Assembly: GCA_947167345.1 (NCBI GenBank)
Contig: CAMVHR010000014.1
Location: 1 to 62,481 of the forward strand
DNA: 62,481 bases
Direction: 5' to 3'
Origin: an uncultured Treponema sp.
GTDB taxonomy: Bacteria > Spirochaetota > Spirochaetia > Treponematales > Treponemataceae
The notes under the pieces are model-generated. The model ran no database searches and was not told the origin of the DNA. It saw only the letters and a program-made list of their open reading frames with translations. The translations under genes and the position numbers were made by a program. Positions 42,776 to 52,452 of the stretch are shown piece by piece (within the stretch, counting starts at the first letter, position 1; each line of letters begins with the position of its first letter).

Positions 42776-44002
42776 CTAAAGTTTCAATCCCGAAAGGCGG
42801 CGACAAGCCTCTTCCACATCAGAACGATGTCCAAAGCAGCTGAAACGAAGATAACTTTCTCCAGATGGGCCAAAACCGCTACCAGGTGTAGTAACAACAT
42901 TGCACTCATCAAGAATTTTATCAAAAATATCCCAACTCTTCCATTTAGGAAAATAAACCCACAAATAAGGAGAATCGCCAGTATAGTAAACCTTTACACC
43001 AGCATCTGCAAAATTACTTCCTGTCAAAGCCTTCTGCATCAATTTTGCATTTTCAAGATAGTAATTTACAAGCCCAGTCGTTTCTTTTATTCCTTCATCA
43101 TCAAGGGCTGCAAGCCCCCCCTGCTGAGCAATATTGCTGGCACCATTAAAGAGAGTTGTCATTACACGATTCCAATCCTGCTTTACAGGTGTACCATCTG
43201 CAAATTTTAGTTCAGAAGGAACAACAGACCATCCTAAACGGATTCCTGTAAAACCTGCGAGCTTAGAAAATGAATTAATTTCTATCGCACACTTTCTTGC
43301 ACCAGGAATTTCATAAATAGTACGAGGCAGTTTTGAATCCCTTATAAAAGAATAATATGCTGAATCATAAATAATAATGCATCCATTCTTAAGCGCAAAA
43401 TCAACAAGCTTGGTAAGCTGTTCACGAGTGCTTGCAACACCAGTTGGATTATTAGGGCTACAGAAATAAATCAACGTATCAGGCTTAATTACAGACAAAT
43501 CAGGAAAAAAATCATTCTCTGCAGTACAAGGCAAATAAGTAACGCCTTCGTAACCACCTTCAGAAGAAGCTTTACCAGCCGCACCGACAATAACACTTCC
43601 GTCAACATAAACAGGATAAGCCGGATCCTGAACGGCAATTTTTGAATTTCTTCCAAACAAAGTCTGTATTCTGGCAATATCACATTTTGCACCGTCAGAA
43701 ATAAAAACTTCATCTTCAGAAGCCATATCCTTGTACAACACATCTGCTATCTTTTTACGAAGAGCAGATAACCCCTGTTCATCTCCATATCCAGAGTAAC
43801 CTTCTTTAGTTGAAAGCTTTTGTACATAATCAGACATAGCCTTTGCAATGTGTGGAGTAATAGGTTCTGTTGTATTTCCAATACCAAGACTTATTATTTT
43901 TGCATCCGGATGAGCTTCCTGATAAACCTTTCTTCTCTTGGCAACTTCCGGAAAAAGATATCCAGCCGTTAAATTAGCAAAACCTTCATTACGAGTCAAC
44001 AT
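42776..44002 (-). CDS. dapL: LL-diaminopimelate aminotransferase
   Basis: 408 residues, class I/II PLP aminotransferase. Features typical for DapL are LGIGNTTEPITP, YSGYGDEQG, FISDGAKCDIARIQ, DPAYPVYVD, SPNNPTG and the PLP-lysine in NSFSKLAGFTG. It converts tetrahydrodipicolinate directly to LL-diaminopimelate, the short lysine/peptidoglycan route used by spirochetes, chlamydiae and plants. Start ATG 44002 with GAGAGG upstream; promoter at 44038-44066. Confidence 0.94.
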   Translation of the reverse strand: MLTRNEGFANLTAGYLFPEVAKRRKVYQEAHPDAKIISLGIGNTTEPITPHIAKAMSDYVQKLSTKEGYSGYGDEQGLSALRKKIADVLYKDMASEDEVFISDGAKCDIARIQTLFGRNSKIAVQDPAYPVYVDGSVIVGAAGKASSEGGYEGVTYLPCTAENDFFPDLSVIKPDTLIYFCSPNNPTGVASTREQLTKLVDFALKNGCIIIYDSAYYSFIRDSKLPRTIYEIPGARKCAIEINSFSKLAGFTGIRLGWSVVPSELKFADGTPVKQDWNRVMTTLFNGASNIAQQGGLAALDDEGIKETTGLVNYYLENAKLMQKALTGSNFADAGVKVYYTGDSPYLWVYFPKWKSWDIFDKILDECNVVTTPGSGFGPSGESYLRFSCFGHRSDVEEACRRLSGLKL

Positions 44003-44037
44003 ATTAAACCTCTCAATGTTTTCATTTACGATAAAAG

Positions 44038-44066
44038 ATTATACTCTCATCACAATGCATCTTCAA
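44038..44066 (-). promoter_or_regulatory. Promoter of dapL
   Basis: TTGAAG (44066-44061), 17-bp spacer, TATAAT (44043-44038). It overlaps the end of the regulator gene upstream and gives a leader of about 30 nt with a Shine-Dalgarno. Confidence 0.55.
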
Positions 44067-44730
44067 GAGAATAACCTATACCACGTGCAGTACGAATTCT
44101 TGTTTTTACTCGTAAATCTTCCATTTTTTTACGTATGAAAGAAATATAAACTTCAACATTATTATATTCAGCGTTGCTGTCTTCGCCCCAAATCTTTTCA
44201 ATAATCTTTTCTTTTTTTATTACTTGATGAGGATTTTCAAAGAGAAGTTCAATAATCTGCAGTTCTTTCAAAGAAAGCTTCAATGCCTGCCCACCAACCT
44301 TCTGGAGTTCGCAGTTATTTTTATCGAGTGTCAAATCACCAAATGTAACGGAATTTTCTTTTATTGCACCTTTTCTACGTGTAAGGGCACGCACTCGTGC
44401 AAGAAGCACATCGGTATTAAAATCATTCTTTATTACATAGTCATCAGCTCCACTGTCAAGGGCATTTACAATACTATGCGGATCATTCTTAGAAGACAGA
44501 ATCATGATAGGAACCTGAATCTTATTATCCCTTAAAGATTTTAGCATTGAAACATTTTCATTTCCTGAGGAAGAAATATCAATGATCACAGCATCATAAA
44601 TATCGCTGGATGCATATTTCAATCCATCAGCAACTGTAAAAACAGAATCAACACCATAATGATTTTTCTCGAAACTCTCTACCAGTGATTGTGATAAACG
44701 AACATCATCTTCTACTAATAATAATCTCAT
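44050..44730 (-). CDS. OmpR-family response regulator (orphan)
   Basis: 226 residues from ATG 44730 (MRLLLVEDD), chosen because a promoter ends 6 nt before it; the longer frame from 44766 would start inside the -35 box. The receiver has the acidic pair, acceptor Asp in VIIDISSSG and Lys in YVIKND. The C-terminal winged helix carries LTLDKNNCEL, LSLKELQIIELL and VEVYISFIRKK. No histidine kinase gene is adjacent, so its input is unknown. Confidence 0.88.
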   Translation of the reverse strand: MRLLLVEDDVRLSQSLVESFEKNHYGVDSVFTVADGLKYASSDIYDAVIIDISSSGNENVSMLKSLRDNKIQVPIMILSSKNDPHSIVNALDSGADDYVIKNDFNTDVLLARVRALTRRKGAIKENSVTFGDLTLDKNNCELQKVGGQALKLSLKELQIIELLFENPHQVIKKEKIIEKIWGEDSNAEYNNVEVYISFIRKKMEDLRVKTRIRTARGIGYSLEDAL

Positions 44731-44736
44731 AATTAA

Positions 44737-44766
44737 ACTATAAACTTTTTTTAAGAAAATGTCCAA
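44737..44766 (-). promoter_or_regulatory. Leaderless promoter of OmpR-type regulator
   Basis: TTGGAC (44766-44761), 18-bp spacer, TATAGT (44742-44737), 6 nt, ATG 44730, no Shine-Dalgarno. Confidence 0.5.
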
Positions 44767-44804
44767 AAAAAAACAAATTATTACAAAAAATTATAATATT
44801 ATTT

Positions 44805-45302
44805 TTACCCTATTTTAAATAACTGGTCTATATGATTCTGCCGAACAACTAAAACGGAACAATGGGCACTTCCAATTATTTCACTCTGCTGCATACTTAC
44901 AACATCATGATTTACTGTAGACAGGGAATTTGAATTATCAGAACCGCCTAGCAAAATTAAATCGGCTTTAAAATCATCAGCACAGGCAATAATTTCAGAC
45001 CAGACAGAACCTTTACGCATTTCCGTCTCAATCTTAACCCCCTTAGACTTAGCAAGCCCAAGGGCAAAATCAAGATTTCGCTTTGCATCAGATTCAAGGC
45101 TTTCCGAAAAGTGCCTGCCCTCATCTTCTATTACAAATTTCGTAAGCATAAGTTGCTTTATGGTAGCCGTATCAACAACACTAACAACCTTTACATGGCA
45201 TTTATAACATTTTGCCATCAACACAGCATACATAACAGCATGAAGAGAAGATTTCGAGCCATTATACGCCACAACAACTTTTTGAAAAAGAGATTTTATC
45301 AT
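44805..45302 (-). CDS. Universal stress protein (UspA family)
   Basis: 165 residues. It begins KVVVAYNGSKSSLHAVMYAV and has the ATP-binding-type motif LILLGGSDNSN, then GSAHCSVLVVR near the end. The usual G-2x-G-9x-G(S/T) pattern is partly changed, so nucleotide binding is uncertain. It starts within the stop of the V-ATPase D gene (TGATG) and therefore belongs to the ATPase operon, an unusual partner. Confidence 0.85.
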   Translation of the reverse strand: MIKSLFQKVVVAYNGSKSSLHAVMYAVLMAKCYKCHVKVVSVVDTATIKQLMLTKFVIEDEGRHFSESLESDAKRNLDFALGLAKSKGVKIETEMRKGSVWSEIIACADDFKADLILLGGSDNSNSLSTVNHDVVSMQQSEIIGSAHCSVLVVRQNHIDQLFKIG

Positions 45303-45922
45303 CAGCTGCCCTGTCTATTTTTTAAGGATTTTAATACAAAAACATTGTCACGTTCCCTTTCTTCTAGAACACTTTCTATATATTTTACAGTTTCCTTAGA
45401 TTGAGGAATAACCATTTTATCAAGAGCATTAACCCTGCGCTGAGTCTTTTTTACTTCCATTGCAAGTCGCCAGACTATTGTGCGTATGCTTGCAAGCTGA
45501 GTCAAAAGCGTAAGAAGCTCAAAAAACCGAGCCATAACTTCATCACTGTCAGGAAACGTGCCTAAAAAAGAAGAAAAAAGCTCCTTCTTGGGCAATTCAA
45601 CATCAATAGTCGTAAACCCCATGCCACCAATGACGACAGGCTTCTTTTTAATATTAAACGAATATTCTACAGAATGGGCAATACGCTCAACCCGATCACC
45701 GCCAACGGTCATAAGCATGTTCTTCAATGCCGGGTAGGCTCTGTCAATGCATTTGTCAACATCAGCTTCAAGGAGCTTTACTCGATCAACCATTCGCATA
45801 AGCTCCATGACAAGGATTTCCCTTTTCTGCTCAAGCAAATCATAGCCTTCCGTACTGACAGCAAGCTGCTCTTTTATTGCCAGGAGATTCGACTTTGTCG
45901 GAGCAATATTCAGTTTTGCCAT
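45302..45922 (-). CDS. atpD: V/A-type ATPase subunit D
   Basis: 206 residues, largely coiled coil: LNIAPTKSNLLAIKEQL at the N-terminus, a middle beta-hairpin, and a C-terminal helix with TQRRVNALDKMVIP. Subunit D is the central rotor axle between the A3B3 head and the membrane ring. Gap of 14 bp to atpB. Confidence 0.95.
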   Translation of the reverse strand: MAKLNIAPTKSNLLAIKEQLAVSTEGYDLLEQKREILVMELMRMVDRVKLLEADVDKCIDRAYPALKNMLMTVGGDRVERIAHSVEYSFNIKKKPVVIGGMGFTTIDVELPKKELFSSFLGTFPDSDEVMARFFELLTLLTQLASIRTIVWRLAMEVKKTQRRVNALDKMVIPQSKETVKYIESVLEERERDNVFVLKSLKNRQGS

Positions 45923-45936
45923 AAAACTACAGTTCC

Positions 45937-47319
45937 CTAAGCTTCAGTTTTTGGAAGATATGCATCCAAAAGATCATCTTTTATTCTGTACAACTCTGTT
46001 CTAGGAAGAATACTGAGTATTTTCCATCCCAAATCAAGAGTTTCTTCTATAGAGCGGTTTTCATATTCTCCCTGAGTAAAGAACTTTTCTTCCAGTTCAC
46101 GTCCAAACTTAAGATACAACTTATCAAGATCAGAAAGTTCCTCTTCACCTATAATGGAAGCAAGATTTCGAATAGTCTTTACCTTACTGTAAGAAGCAAA
46201 CAACTGGCTTGAAACAGCAGCATGATCCTCGCGTGTCATGCCTTTACCAATACCGTCTTTCATCAAACGGCTAAGACTTGGCAAACCAGAAACAGGAGGA
46301 TACATTCCTTTCTGAGACATTTCCCTGTCAAGAACGATCTGTCCTTCTGTAATGTATCCTGTCAAGTCAGGAATAGGATGGCTGATGTCATCATTAGGCA
46401 TTGTAAGAATAGGAATCTGAGTAATAGAACCTGTACTTCCCTGTATCTTTCCCGCACGCTCATAAAGCTCTGCCAGATTAGAATACAGATATCCAGGATA
46501 ACCTTTTCGTCCAGGAACTTCTCCACGCGTTGTACTTATTTCACGCAAGGCCTCACAGTAGTTTGTCATATCAGTCATAACAACAAGAACATGCATGTTA
46601 CATTCAAAAGCAAGGTACTCTGCAGCAGTAAGGGCACAGCGAGGAGTAATTATACGTTCAATAGAAGGAGCATCTGCAAGACTCTGGAACATTACAACCT
46701 TAGACAAAACACCGCTTTCCTCGAAAGTATTTTTGAAGAACTGGGAAACATCATATTTAATGCCCATTCCGGCAAAGACCATAACAAAGTCTTCGTCTGA
46801 GTTCAAAATTTTCGCCTGACGGATAATCTGAGCGGCAAGCTTATTGTGTGGCAAACCGTTTCCAGAAAAAATAGGAAGTTTCTGACCACGAATAAGAGTG
46901 TTCATGCCATCTATAGAAGAAATGCCAGTTTGAATGAAATCCCTCGGATATACACGTGCATAAGGATTAATAGGGTTGCCGTTTACATTAACCTTTTTGC
47001 TTGAAATAATTTCAGGATATCCGTCAACAGGCTCTCCAAGGCCATTAAAGATACGTCCCAAAAGACCTTTTCCAACACGAAGTTCCATCGGTTCATCCAA
47101 AAATTCAATGGAAACATCATCAAGGTCAAGACCTGTAGTACTTCCGAAAACCTGAACAACAGCATGTTCTTCGTTTATATGAATTATACGGCCAGTTTTC
47201 TTTTCTCCGTTTTTATCGCGTACATAAACAACCTCATCATAAAAAGATGCGGGCGTACGCTTTACGACAACGATAGGTCCATCTACTTGCAGAAGACCTT
47301 TATATTCTAAACCTTTCAT
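45937..47319 (-). CDS. atpB: V/A-type ATPase subunit B
   Basis: 460 residues, non-catalytic head subunit. Motifs include [25 protein letters not shown] (a P-loop without Gly-Lys-Thr, as expected for B), [22 protein letters not shown] and [22 protein letters not shown]. Its ATG overlaps the stop of atpA (ATGA). Confidence 0.97.
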   Translation of the reverse strand: MKGLEYKGLLQVDGPIVVVKRTPASFYDEVVYVRDKNGEKKTGRIIHINEEHAVVQVFGSTTGLDLDDVSIEFLDEPMELRVGKGLLGRIFNGLGEPVDGYPEIISSKKVNVNGNPINPYARVYPRDFIQTGISSIDGMNTLIRGQKLPIFSGNGLPHNKLAAQIIRQAKILNSDEDFVMVFAGMGIKYDVSQFFKNTFEESGVLSKVVMFQSLADAPSIERIITPRCALTAAEYLAFECNMHVLVVMTDMTNYCEALREISTTRGEVPGRKGYPGYLYSNLAELYERAGKIQGSTGSITQIPILTMPNDDISHPIPDLTGYITEGQIVLDREMSQKGMYPPVSGLPSLSRLMKDGIGKGMTREDHAAVSSQLFASYSKVKTIRNLASIIGEEELSDLDKLYLKFGRELEEKFFTQGEYENRSIEETLDLGWKILSILPRTELYRIKDDLLDAYLPKTEA

Positions 47320-49082
47320 ACTACAGCATCCTTGCGGTACATCCGCACCAGTTCTGCCATCTGATCTTCAAGATGATTTGCAATGACCGTTAAATCATCA
47401 AGCTTATCATTAGGAACAACAGACTTTATACGTACAATTTCACTCTGAACAGGAAGCTCGCTTATCTTCAGAAGAGGTACACCGATTTTTACAGCTTCAA
47501 CAGCCTTATCATAAAATGTCATTATGAGAAGGAGCAGGCGAATCTGTTTTTCAGGAACAGAATACTGGTCAACATCATCAAAAGCATTCTGCTGCAAAAA
47601 TCCATTCTTTATCATTTCGCAGACAATCAGAACAAGCCTGTCAGTTTCCGGCAAGGCATCAGCACCAATCAGACGTACAATCTGTTCCAGACGCTGCTCA
47701 CGCTTAAGCAAATCCAAAGCCTTGATGCGGATTGTAGCCCATCGTGGATCAAACTTATTCCACCAGTCTTCAACTTCATCTGCATATTCAGAATATGAGT
47801 CAATCCAACCAATTGCAGGATAATGACGTGCATTTGCCAATTCACGGTTCAAAGCCCAGAAACAGCGGATAAACCGTTTTGTATGCTGGGTAACAGGCTC
47901 TGAAAAGTCACCGCCAGGAGGAGAAACAGCTCCAATTACAGAAACAGAACCTTCCTGACCACACAGACTTATAACATGACCTGCCCTTTCATAAAATTCT
48001 GCAAGACGTGTAGGAAGATATGCAGGGAAACCTTCTTCTGCAGGCATTTCTTCCATACGGCCAGAAAGCTCGCGCAAAGCTTCTGCCCATCGGCTTGTGG
48101 AATCTGCCATGATTGCAACGTGCATTCCCATGTCGCGGTAATATTCTGCAAGAGTAATGCCCGCATACAGAGAAACTTCACGAGCTGCAACAGGCATGTT
48201 TGATGTATTTGCAATCAAAATCGTACGTTCCATCAAAGAGCGTCCGTTACGAGGGTCTATCAGTTTAGGAAAATCAGTAAGAACGTCAGTCATTTCATTA
48301 CCGCGCTCACCGCATCCAATATATACAATCAAATCTGCATCGCACCACTTTGCGACGGCATGCTGTGTCATAGTCTTGCCAGTTCCAAATCCCCCTGGAA
48401 TGGCAGCCGTGCCGCCCTTACTCAAAGGAAAGAAAACATCAATAACTCTCTGACCTGTAAGCAATGGCTGAGACACTTCCATCTTTTGGGTAAAAGGACG
48501 AGGTTTTCGCAAAGGCCAGTACTGAGACATTTTTATTTCTTCATCCAGCTCTGTTGTAGCAATAACATCATCAACCGTATAAGAACCTGCACCAGCAAAA
48601 GTCTTCAGAGTCTTTCCCTTTATTGAAGGAGGAACCATTATTTTATGAAGGATTGAACCTGTTTCCTGAACAGTTCCAAGTACAGCCCCAGGTTCTATAG
48701 CAGCTCCAACTTCGACAGTTGGAGTAAAGTCCCATTTTTTTTCAGGATCAATAGGCTCAGTCCTCTGTCCAGGCAAAAGAAAAGAACCTCCTGTTTCAAA
48801 CATCTCGCGCAAAGGACGCTGAATGCCATCGTAAATAGTTCCGACAAGCCCTGGTCCAAGCTTCAATGATAAAGGACGACCACTACTGACAACTTCCTCG
48901 CCAACCTGCATACCGCTATCGTCTTCATAAACTTCTATTGTAGCGCGACCTTTATCCTGACGGATGATTTCACCTATAAGCTTTTTATTTCCAACATCAA
49001 CAACATCATACAGACCGCATTTTTCAAGCCCTTCTGCATACACAATAGGTCCAGAAATGCGCGTTATTCTTCCAGTAATCAT
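47316..49082 (-). CDS. atpA: V/A-type ATPase catalytic subunit A
   Basis: 588 residues from ATG 49082 ([12 protein letters not shown]), preceded by GGAGG; the 49100 start lacks support. Walker [12 protein letters not shown] (about 230), the family-specific bulge region 90-200, [12 protein letters not shown], and GYPAYL-type region [19 protein letters not shown]. It is the ATP-hydrolysing or -making subunit of a membrane proton or sodium pump. Overlaps atpE by ATGA. Confidence 0.97.
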   Translation of the reverse strand: MITGRITRISGPIVYAEGLEKCGLYDVVDVGNKKLIGEIIRQDKGRATIEVYEDDSGMQVGEEVVSSGRPLSLKLGPGLVGTIYDGIQRPLREMFETGGSFLLPGQRTEPIDPEKKWDFTPTVEVGAAIEPGAVLGTVQETGSILHKIMVPPSIKGKTLKTFAGAGSYTVDDVIATTELDEEIKMSQYWPLRKPRPFTQKMEVSQPLLTGQRVIDVFFPLSKGGTAAIPGGFGTGKTMTQHAVAKWCDADLIVYIGCGERGNEMTDVLTDFPKLIDPRNGRSLMERTILIANTSNMPVAAREVSLYAGITLAEYYRDMGMHVAIMADSTSRWAEALRELSGRMEEMPAEEGFPAYLPTRLAEFYERAGHVISLCGQEGSVSVIGAVSPPGGDFSEPVTQHTKRFIRCFWALNRELANARHYPAIGWIDSYSEYADEVEDWWNKFDPRWATIRIKALDLLKREQRLEQIVRLIGADALPETDRLVLIVCEMIKNGFLQQNAFDDVDQYSVPEKQIRLLLLIMTFYDKAVEAVKIGVPLLKISELPVQSEIVRIKSVVPNDKLDDLTVIANHLEDQMAELVRMYRKDAVV

Positions 49083-49717
49083 TCCGGAATCCTCCCGCAA
49101 AAAAGAGTTTCTGCCAGTTCGCGGCTATATTTATCAAGGATTTCTTTTATTTTCTCGTCAAGTGTAAAACGGCATACCATGCTGCCGTCATCAGATTTCA
49201 AAATTATGCCTTCCCTTCTGTTAAACCCCTTTACGGCTTCATCAGCAATAAGGAAAGCTTCGCCTGTACTACTGGAAGCATAAGACTTTCCGAGTACCTT
49301 TTTCAACATTCTGTCAGCAGTCGTCTTCTTAAAGCCTATTATAACAGCATCAAAAGTCTTACCTGCAAGCAAATCTTTGGAACGTTCAACAAGAATACGA
49401 ATTACATCCAGACGCTCAGCCTCTTTAAGACCGTCAAAATATTCATTCATTGCGTCTATTACTGCATTATGGATGTTCAGTACAAGATACCTCTGCTTTT
49501 CCAAAGGCAAAGAAGCTTCTTTATTCTTTTTATAAATAGCAAGCCTTTCATCACTATTTTTCTGAGCCAAATTCTCTTCTTCTTGAACTTTCTGCTTTAC
49601 ATTATCAATAAGAGAACGGGCCGTTTCTTCAGCCCTTGCTAAAATCTGCTCAGCTTTTCTTCGGGCATCATTGCGAATTTCATTATCAAGAGCATCTGTA
49701 GAACGTAATTCTTCCAT
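49079..49717 (-). CDS. atpE: V/A-type ATPase subunit E (peripheral stalk)
   Basis: 212 residues: a long charged N-terminal helix (about 8-75) with [18 protein letters not shown], then a globular C-terminal domain ending with [19 protein letters not shown]. It pairs with the small G/H coiled-coil protein encoded at 53488-53793 to form the stator. Confidence 0.92.
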   Translation of the reverse strand: MEELRSTDALDNEIRNDARRKAEQILARAEETARSLIDNVKQKVQEEENLAQKNSDERLAIYKKNKEASLPLEKQRYLVLNIHNAVIDAMNEYFDGLKEAERLDVIRILVERSKDLLAGKTFDAVIIGFKKTTADRMLKKVLGKSYASSSTGEAFLIADEAVKGFNRREGIILKSDDGSMVCRFTLDEKIKEILDKYSRELAETLFCGRIPE

Positions 49718-49731
49718 AAATCAAATTTCCA

Positions 49732-50067
49732 TTAAACTTGAATTCCTATTGCCTCTCGGATAGCATCAGAAAGAGTTTTTCTTCCCTGTATATGCCCCTG
49801 CAAGCCAGGAATTTCCACTATAAGAGGTGCATTGCCTTTCATCTGCCAGGATTTCAATTCATCCGACAGCATGTCTGCAACATCTTCTGTAAGAATGAGA
49901 ACTTTAGGTCTGTCCTCGGCAGACATTCTGCTAACAGAATTGTCCTGCCCCGTCATCCTCAAAAAGGAATCAAGAGCTTCCTGCCTATTAGAAACAGCAC
50001 TGCCTTTTACGCCTACAAGCATAAAGCCAAGGACAAGCTCTCGTTCTCCAATTACAAAATATTCCAT
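49732..50067 (-). CDS. atpF: V/A-type ATPase subunit F
   Basis: 111 residues with the Rossmann-like F fold: YFVIGERELVLGFMLVGVKG at the start, KVLILTEDVADML in the middle and PLIVEIPG, then an amphipathic C-terminal helix. It is part of the central stalk with D. Gaps of 14 bp to atpE and 6 bp to atpK. Confidence 0.93.
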   Translation of the reverse strand: MEYFVIGERELVLGFMLVGVKGSAVSNRQEALDSFLRMTGQDNSVSRMSAEDRPKVLILTEDVADMLSDELKSWQMKGNAPLIVEIPGLQGHIQGRKTLSDAIREAIGIQV

Positions 50068-50073
50068 TAGTAA

Positions 50074-50409
50074 TTACATCAATATAATGAACAACGCAAC
50101 AAGGAATCCCCACAGACAGATACCTTCCGCAAGACCTACAAAAGGAAGAGCCTTTCCCGAAAGTTCTGCATTTTCACTCATGGCACCCATAGCAGCAGCA
50201 CCAATCTTTCCAACGGCTGCGCCACCTCCAATACAGCCAATGCCTACAGCAAGAGCAGCAGCAATATACTTTACGGAAGAACCAAGACCTCCAGAAGTCT
50301 GCTCAACTGCCTGCTCCTCATTATGAGAAGAAGATGACTTCTGTGCAAAAGCGCCTGCCAAAGTTACTGCAACCATCAAAACCAGTGCAACCAAGAATTT
50401 CTTATTCAT
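50074..50409 (-). CDS. atpK: V/A-type ATPase subunit K (c-ring) with cleavable N-terminal signal
   Basis: 111 residues. Residues 1-22 look like a signal peptide (MNKKFLVALVLMVAVTLAGA, then FAQ), followed by a Ser/Glu-rich 25-residue segment and two membrane helices (about 48-75 and 87-110) with Gly-rich packing. E95 in GLAEGICLW is the ion-carrying carboxylate. A two-helix c-subunit with its own signal and hydrophilic spacer is unusual compared with the plain two- or four-helix forms. Confidence 0.93.
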   Translation of the reverse strand: MNKKFLVALVLMVAVTLAGAFAQKSSSSHNEEQAVEQTSGGLGSSVKYIAAALAVGIGCIGGGAAVGKIGAAAMGAMSENAELSGKALPFVGLAEGICLWGFLVALFIILM

Positions 50410-50475
50410 AAGAACACCTCATCATGATTAAAATCTATAAGATTTATAACATGCCGACTTTGCGGCAATATTACC

Positions 50476-52452
50476 TTATTTTGCCATTGCTCCATAAGTA
50501 ATGGAGAACGGACTAAACTCACGTCCTGTCTCAGTAAAGAATTTACTGAAAAATTCATAATACTGCAGACGGACAACCTGAATACAAACAATCATGCCTT
50601 CCAGCACAACCACAATCGCATTTCCTATTATGCAAACCAAGAGGCCTCCCACAGAAGGAGTTGCCTCAACCAGCATTTCAATTATAAATCCAAGTACCGC
50701 ATGAGCAAGTGCAAACGCACCAACGCGAAGGAAACTGACCGTATTTGAAAGGTATGAAGAAAACACTTCAATCACTTCAACAAGAGCCCCGATAACTGCC
50801 GCAAACACACCATTTTCGAATATAGGGCTTTCATGCTCAACAAAACGCTCCAATGGCTCACAGAAAGCAGTCATCAAAAGGGTTGCCGCAATAATAATCC
50901 AGTCTATAACATTCGGTACATGATGCAAGAATGCAACCCGTAAGCCAAATGCAATTACATACCAGAAAAAGATTGCACCACTCAAACCCGTTTTTCCAAA
51001 CAAAGCCTTTCCAAGACGCTTTAATGAGAACTGATTGAGTATGTTTACTATAAGCCCTGTAGTGTTGATAATAAAACCTACGCCAACAGTAAAACCGAAA
51101 AACAGGAACATTCTCTTTATGGAAGAAGGATCGCTGGAAGGCATCATAGGAAGAATTTCATCACGCGGAGTGCCGAACAGCCCAGTAATAAAACGCGACA
51201 GAGGACGGAGAATTTCACCGTTAGCAAAAAATTCTCCAGTAAGAATTCCCATTATGGTACTGCTTATACCTATTGCAATAAATATAATGTTAAATTTTTC
51301 CCAACCGCCAAGCTTTATTACCTTTTTAGTCATCAGAATGCCCAAAATAAGGAAAACAAGTCCCTGTCCGGCATCTCCAAACATTATGCCAAATAACAGA
51401 GTAAAGAAGATTGCAACAAAAGGCGTAGGGTCAATAGTTCCATAAAGAGGAGAACCATAACTGAATATCATGCGTTCAAAATTACGGAGAACCTTTCCAT
51501 GCTTAAGGTGTACAGGAACTTTTTCCGCACCAGAAACAACAGAAGGCACTTCAGTAGGAAGAAAATTGCGGATTCCTGTCCTGCCCTCCGTCATGTGATC
51601 AACGTCCCGAATAAACTCCTTTATTCTGTATGCAGGAAGCCATCCTGTGATGCGATATACATAATCAGTAGATTCCAGTGCATTCTTTACCCCTGAAATC
51701 TGACTTCCGGCAGAGTATACTTGCAAAAGATGATAGAGCAAGTCTTTATGAGTCTCTGCAAAATTTTTACGCTCCGCCTGAATGTCTGCAAGAGCTTTTT
51801 CCGCCGCCTCTTTTTCTACAGAAAGCTTTTCCAGAACATCTTCTGGAATTCCCTTAAAGTCCTTGGAAATTTCAATCTCAACAAAACCAACCTTCTTCAG
51901 TTCTGCATCTGCAAAAAAACGGGCTTTTTTAGGACATGCAACCATTACACGGCTATTGTCATTTCCCAGCTTGACAAGAACGACACGCTGCCCAAGGGCA
52001 AATTTCAATTCATCAAATTTTTCAGGAGGAATCTTTCCAATCCTCAGAGTAAGGAATGACAAAGACTCCAACTGAGAATAAGGCACCTGAAGATTACCAA
52101 AAGCAAGAGCTTCTGTATGAGCCTCAGAGACACGCTTAAGCTCATCCTGGGCACGAAGTTCCCTTTCGTGCAAAGAATCAACCATTCCGATAAGCTTTTC
52201 TGCATCCTTGGCATCCTGTTCATCAGGAAGTCTTATTTCTTCTATAAAAGAAGTCAAATCTTCAACGTCAAGTGCGACACGAACGTTCTGCAACCTGTTG
52301 AACATCTCAGAGTCGGCATTTGAACCTGTCTTCTGCAGTACATCATCCTGAAACTGGAATTCGCCGAGTTTTCCAAGGTAGGAAAGGACATTCTGTATGT
52401 CTTCCTTATATACCATAAGCTCAAGAAGACGCATTGTCGTTGTCTTAGACAT
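50476..52452 (-). CDS. atpI: V/A-type ATPase subunit I (a-subunit)
   Basis: 658 residues from ATG 52452 (MSKTTTMRLLELMV), with GGAGG 9 nt upstream; the longer frame from 52506 lies in atpC. The N-terminal cytoplasmic half is helical and coiled. The C-terminal half has about eight membrane segments with FGIMFGDAGQGLVF, VSFLRVGAFALAHAVL (the ion-channel Arg) and EGMIVCIQVVRLQYYEFFSKF. It forms the ion half-channels next to the K ring. Confidence 0.94.
   Translation of the reverse strand: MSKTTTMRLLELMVYKEDIQNVLSYLGKLGEFQFQDDVLQKTGSNADSEMFNRLQNVRVALDVEDLTSFIEEIRLPDEQDAKDAEKLIGMVDSLHERELRAQDELKRVSEAHTEALAFGNLQVPYSQLESLSFLTLRIGKIPPEKFDELKFALGQRVVLVKLGNDNSRVMVACPKKARFFADAELKKVGFVEIEISKDFKGIPEDVLEKLSVEKEAAEKALADIQAERKNFAETHKDLLYHLLQVYSAGSQISGVKNALESTDYVYRITGWLPAYRIKEFIRDVDHMTEGRTGIRNFLPTEVPSVVSGAEKVPVHLKHGKVLRNFERMIFSYGSPLYGTIDPTPFVAIFFTLLFGIMFGDAGQGLVFLILGILMTKKVIKLGGWEKFNIIFIAIGISSTIMGILTGEFFANGEILRPLSRFITGLFGTPRDEILPMMPSSDPSSIKRMFLFFGFTVGVGFIINTTGLIVNILNQFSLKRLGKALFGKTGLSGAIFFWYVIAFGLRVAFLHHVPNVIDWIIIAATLLMTAFCEPLERFVEHESPIFENGVFAAVIGALVEVIEVFSSYLSNTVSFLRVGAFALAHAVLGFIIEMLVEATPSVGGLLVCIIGNAIVVVLEGMIVCIQVVRLQYYEFFSKFFTETGREFSPFSITYGAMAK

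Noticed and set aside
46222-46800. 192-codon frame opposite atpB
   Set aside because: Shadow of a highly conserved gene; Cys/Arg-rich without any family features.
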